Source of the DNA: Ignavibacteria bacterium
Lineage (GTDB): Bacteria > Bacteroidota > Ignavibacteria > Kapaibacteriales > UBA4661
NCBI GenBank assembly: GCA_013298375.1
Contig: JAAFHM010000303.1
Coordinates: 1-6,050, forward strand
DNA: 6,050 bases
Direction: 5' to 3'
This document shows, piece by piece, positions 6,049 to 6,050 of the stretch. Numbering within the stretch: position 1 is the stretch's first letter; every line of letters starts with the position of its first letter. Below the pieces are notes generated by a model, which saw only the letters and a list, made by a program, of their open reading frames with translations, ran no database searches and was not told the origin of the DNA. A program made the translations under genes and the position numbers.

Positions 6049-6050
6049 CC

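Noticed and set aside
1..6050. CRISPR array, tRNA, rRNA, insertion sequence or phage genes
   Set aside because: No regularly spaced repeats, cloverleaf, rRNA core motifs, transposase motifs or terminal inverted repeats were seen; S74-like similarity alone does not indicate a prophage.

Overview
The window reads as chromosomal DNA from the Bacteroidota/Chlorobiota/Ignavibacteriota (FCB) group. The support is: a type IX secretion (T9SS) type A sorting domain at the C-terminus of one surface protein and a diverged version on a second; a delta-60 repeat/IPT-TIG architecture common in that group; a promoter matching the Bacteroidota sigma-A consensus (TTTG, about 20 nt, TAnnTTTG); and weak or absent Shine-Dalgarno sites at two of the three visible starts. 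Base composition is roughly balanced, slightly GC-rich by eye. I cannot name a genus. No mobile element, CRISPR array, tRNA or rRNA is visible.

Layout, left to right. (1) 2-2041 (+): the 3' part of a large secreted protein with delta-60 repeats, five IPT/TIG-like domains and a T9SS sorting domain. (2) 2042-2184: a convergent intergenic region with a large nested inverted repeat, probably a bidirectional terminator. (3) 2185-2610 (-): a small secreted protein whose mature part resembles only the C-terminal end of the S74/endosialidase intramolecular chaperone domain. It has its own promoter and a good ribosome binding site. (4) 2739-3428 (-) and 3425-5263 (-): a NarL/FixJ-type response regulator and its membrane sensor histidine kinase. 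They overlap by ATGA, with the kinase first in the transcript. (5) 5298-5326: a strong hairpin terminator. (6) 5350 to the right edge (-): the C-terminal part of a choice-of-anchor I family surface protein with a T9SS-like tail.

How the genes may work together. The kinase has a two-lobed periplasmic sensor, HAMP and a HisKA_3/HATPase core. It should phosphorylate the regulator encoded directly downstream in the same transcript. The regulator's targets are unknown. The nearest candidate is the small secreted protein just past it, whose promoter is flanked by two different pairs of short direct repeats. That link is inference only. The two large exported proteins at the edges are probably independent surface or secreted proteins.

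The most unusual item is the orphan S74-C-terminus-like mini-protein. The rest is a fairly ordinary FCB-group region.
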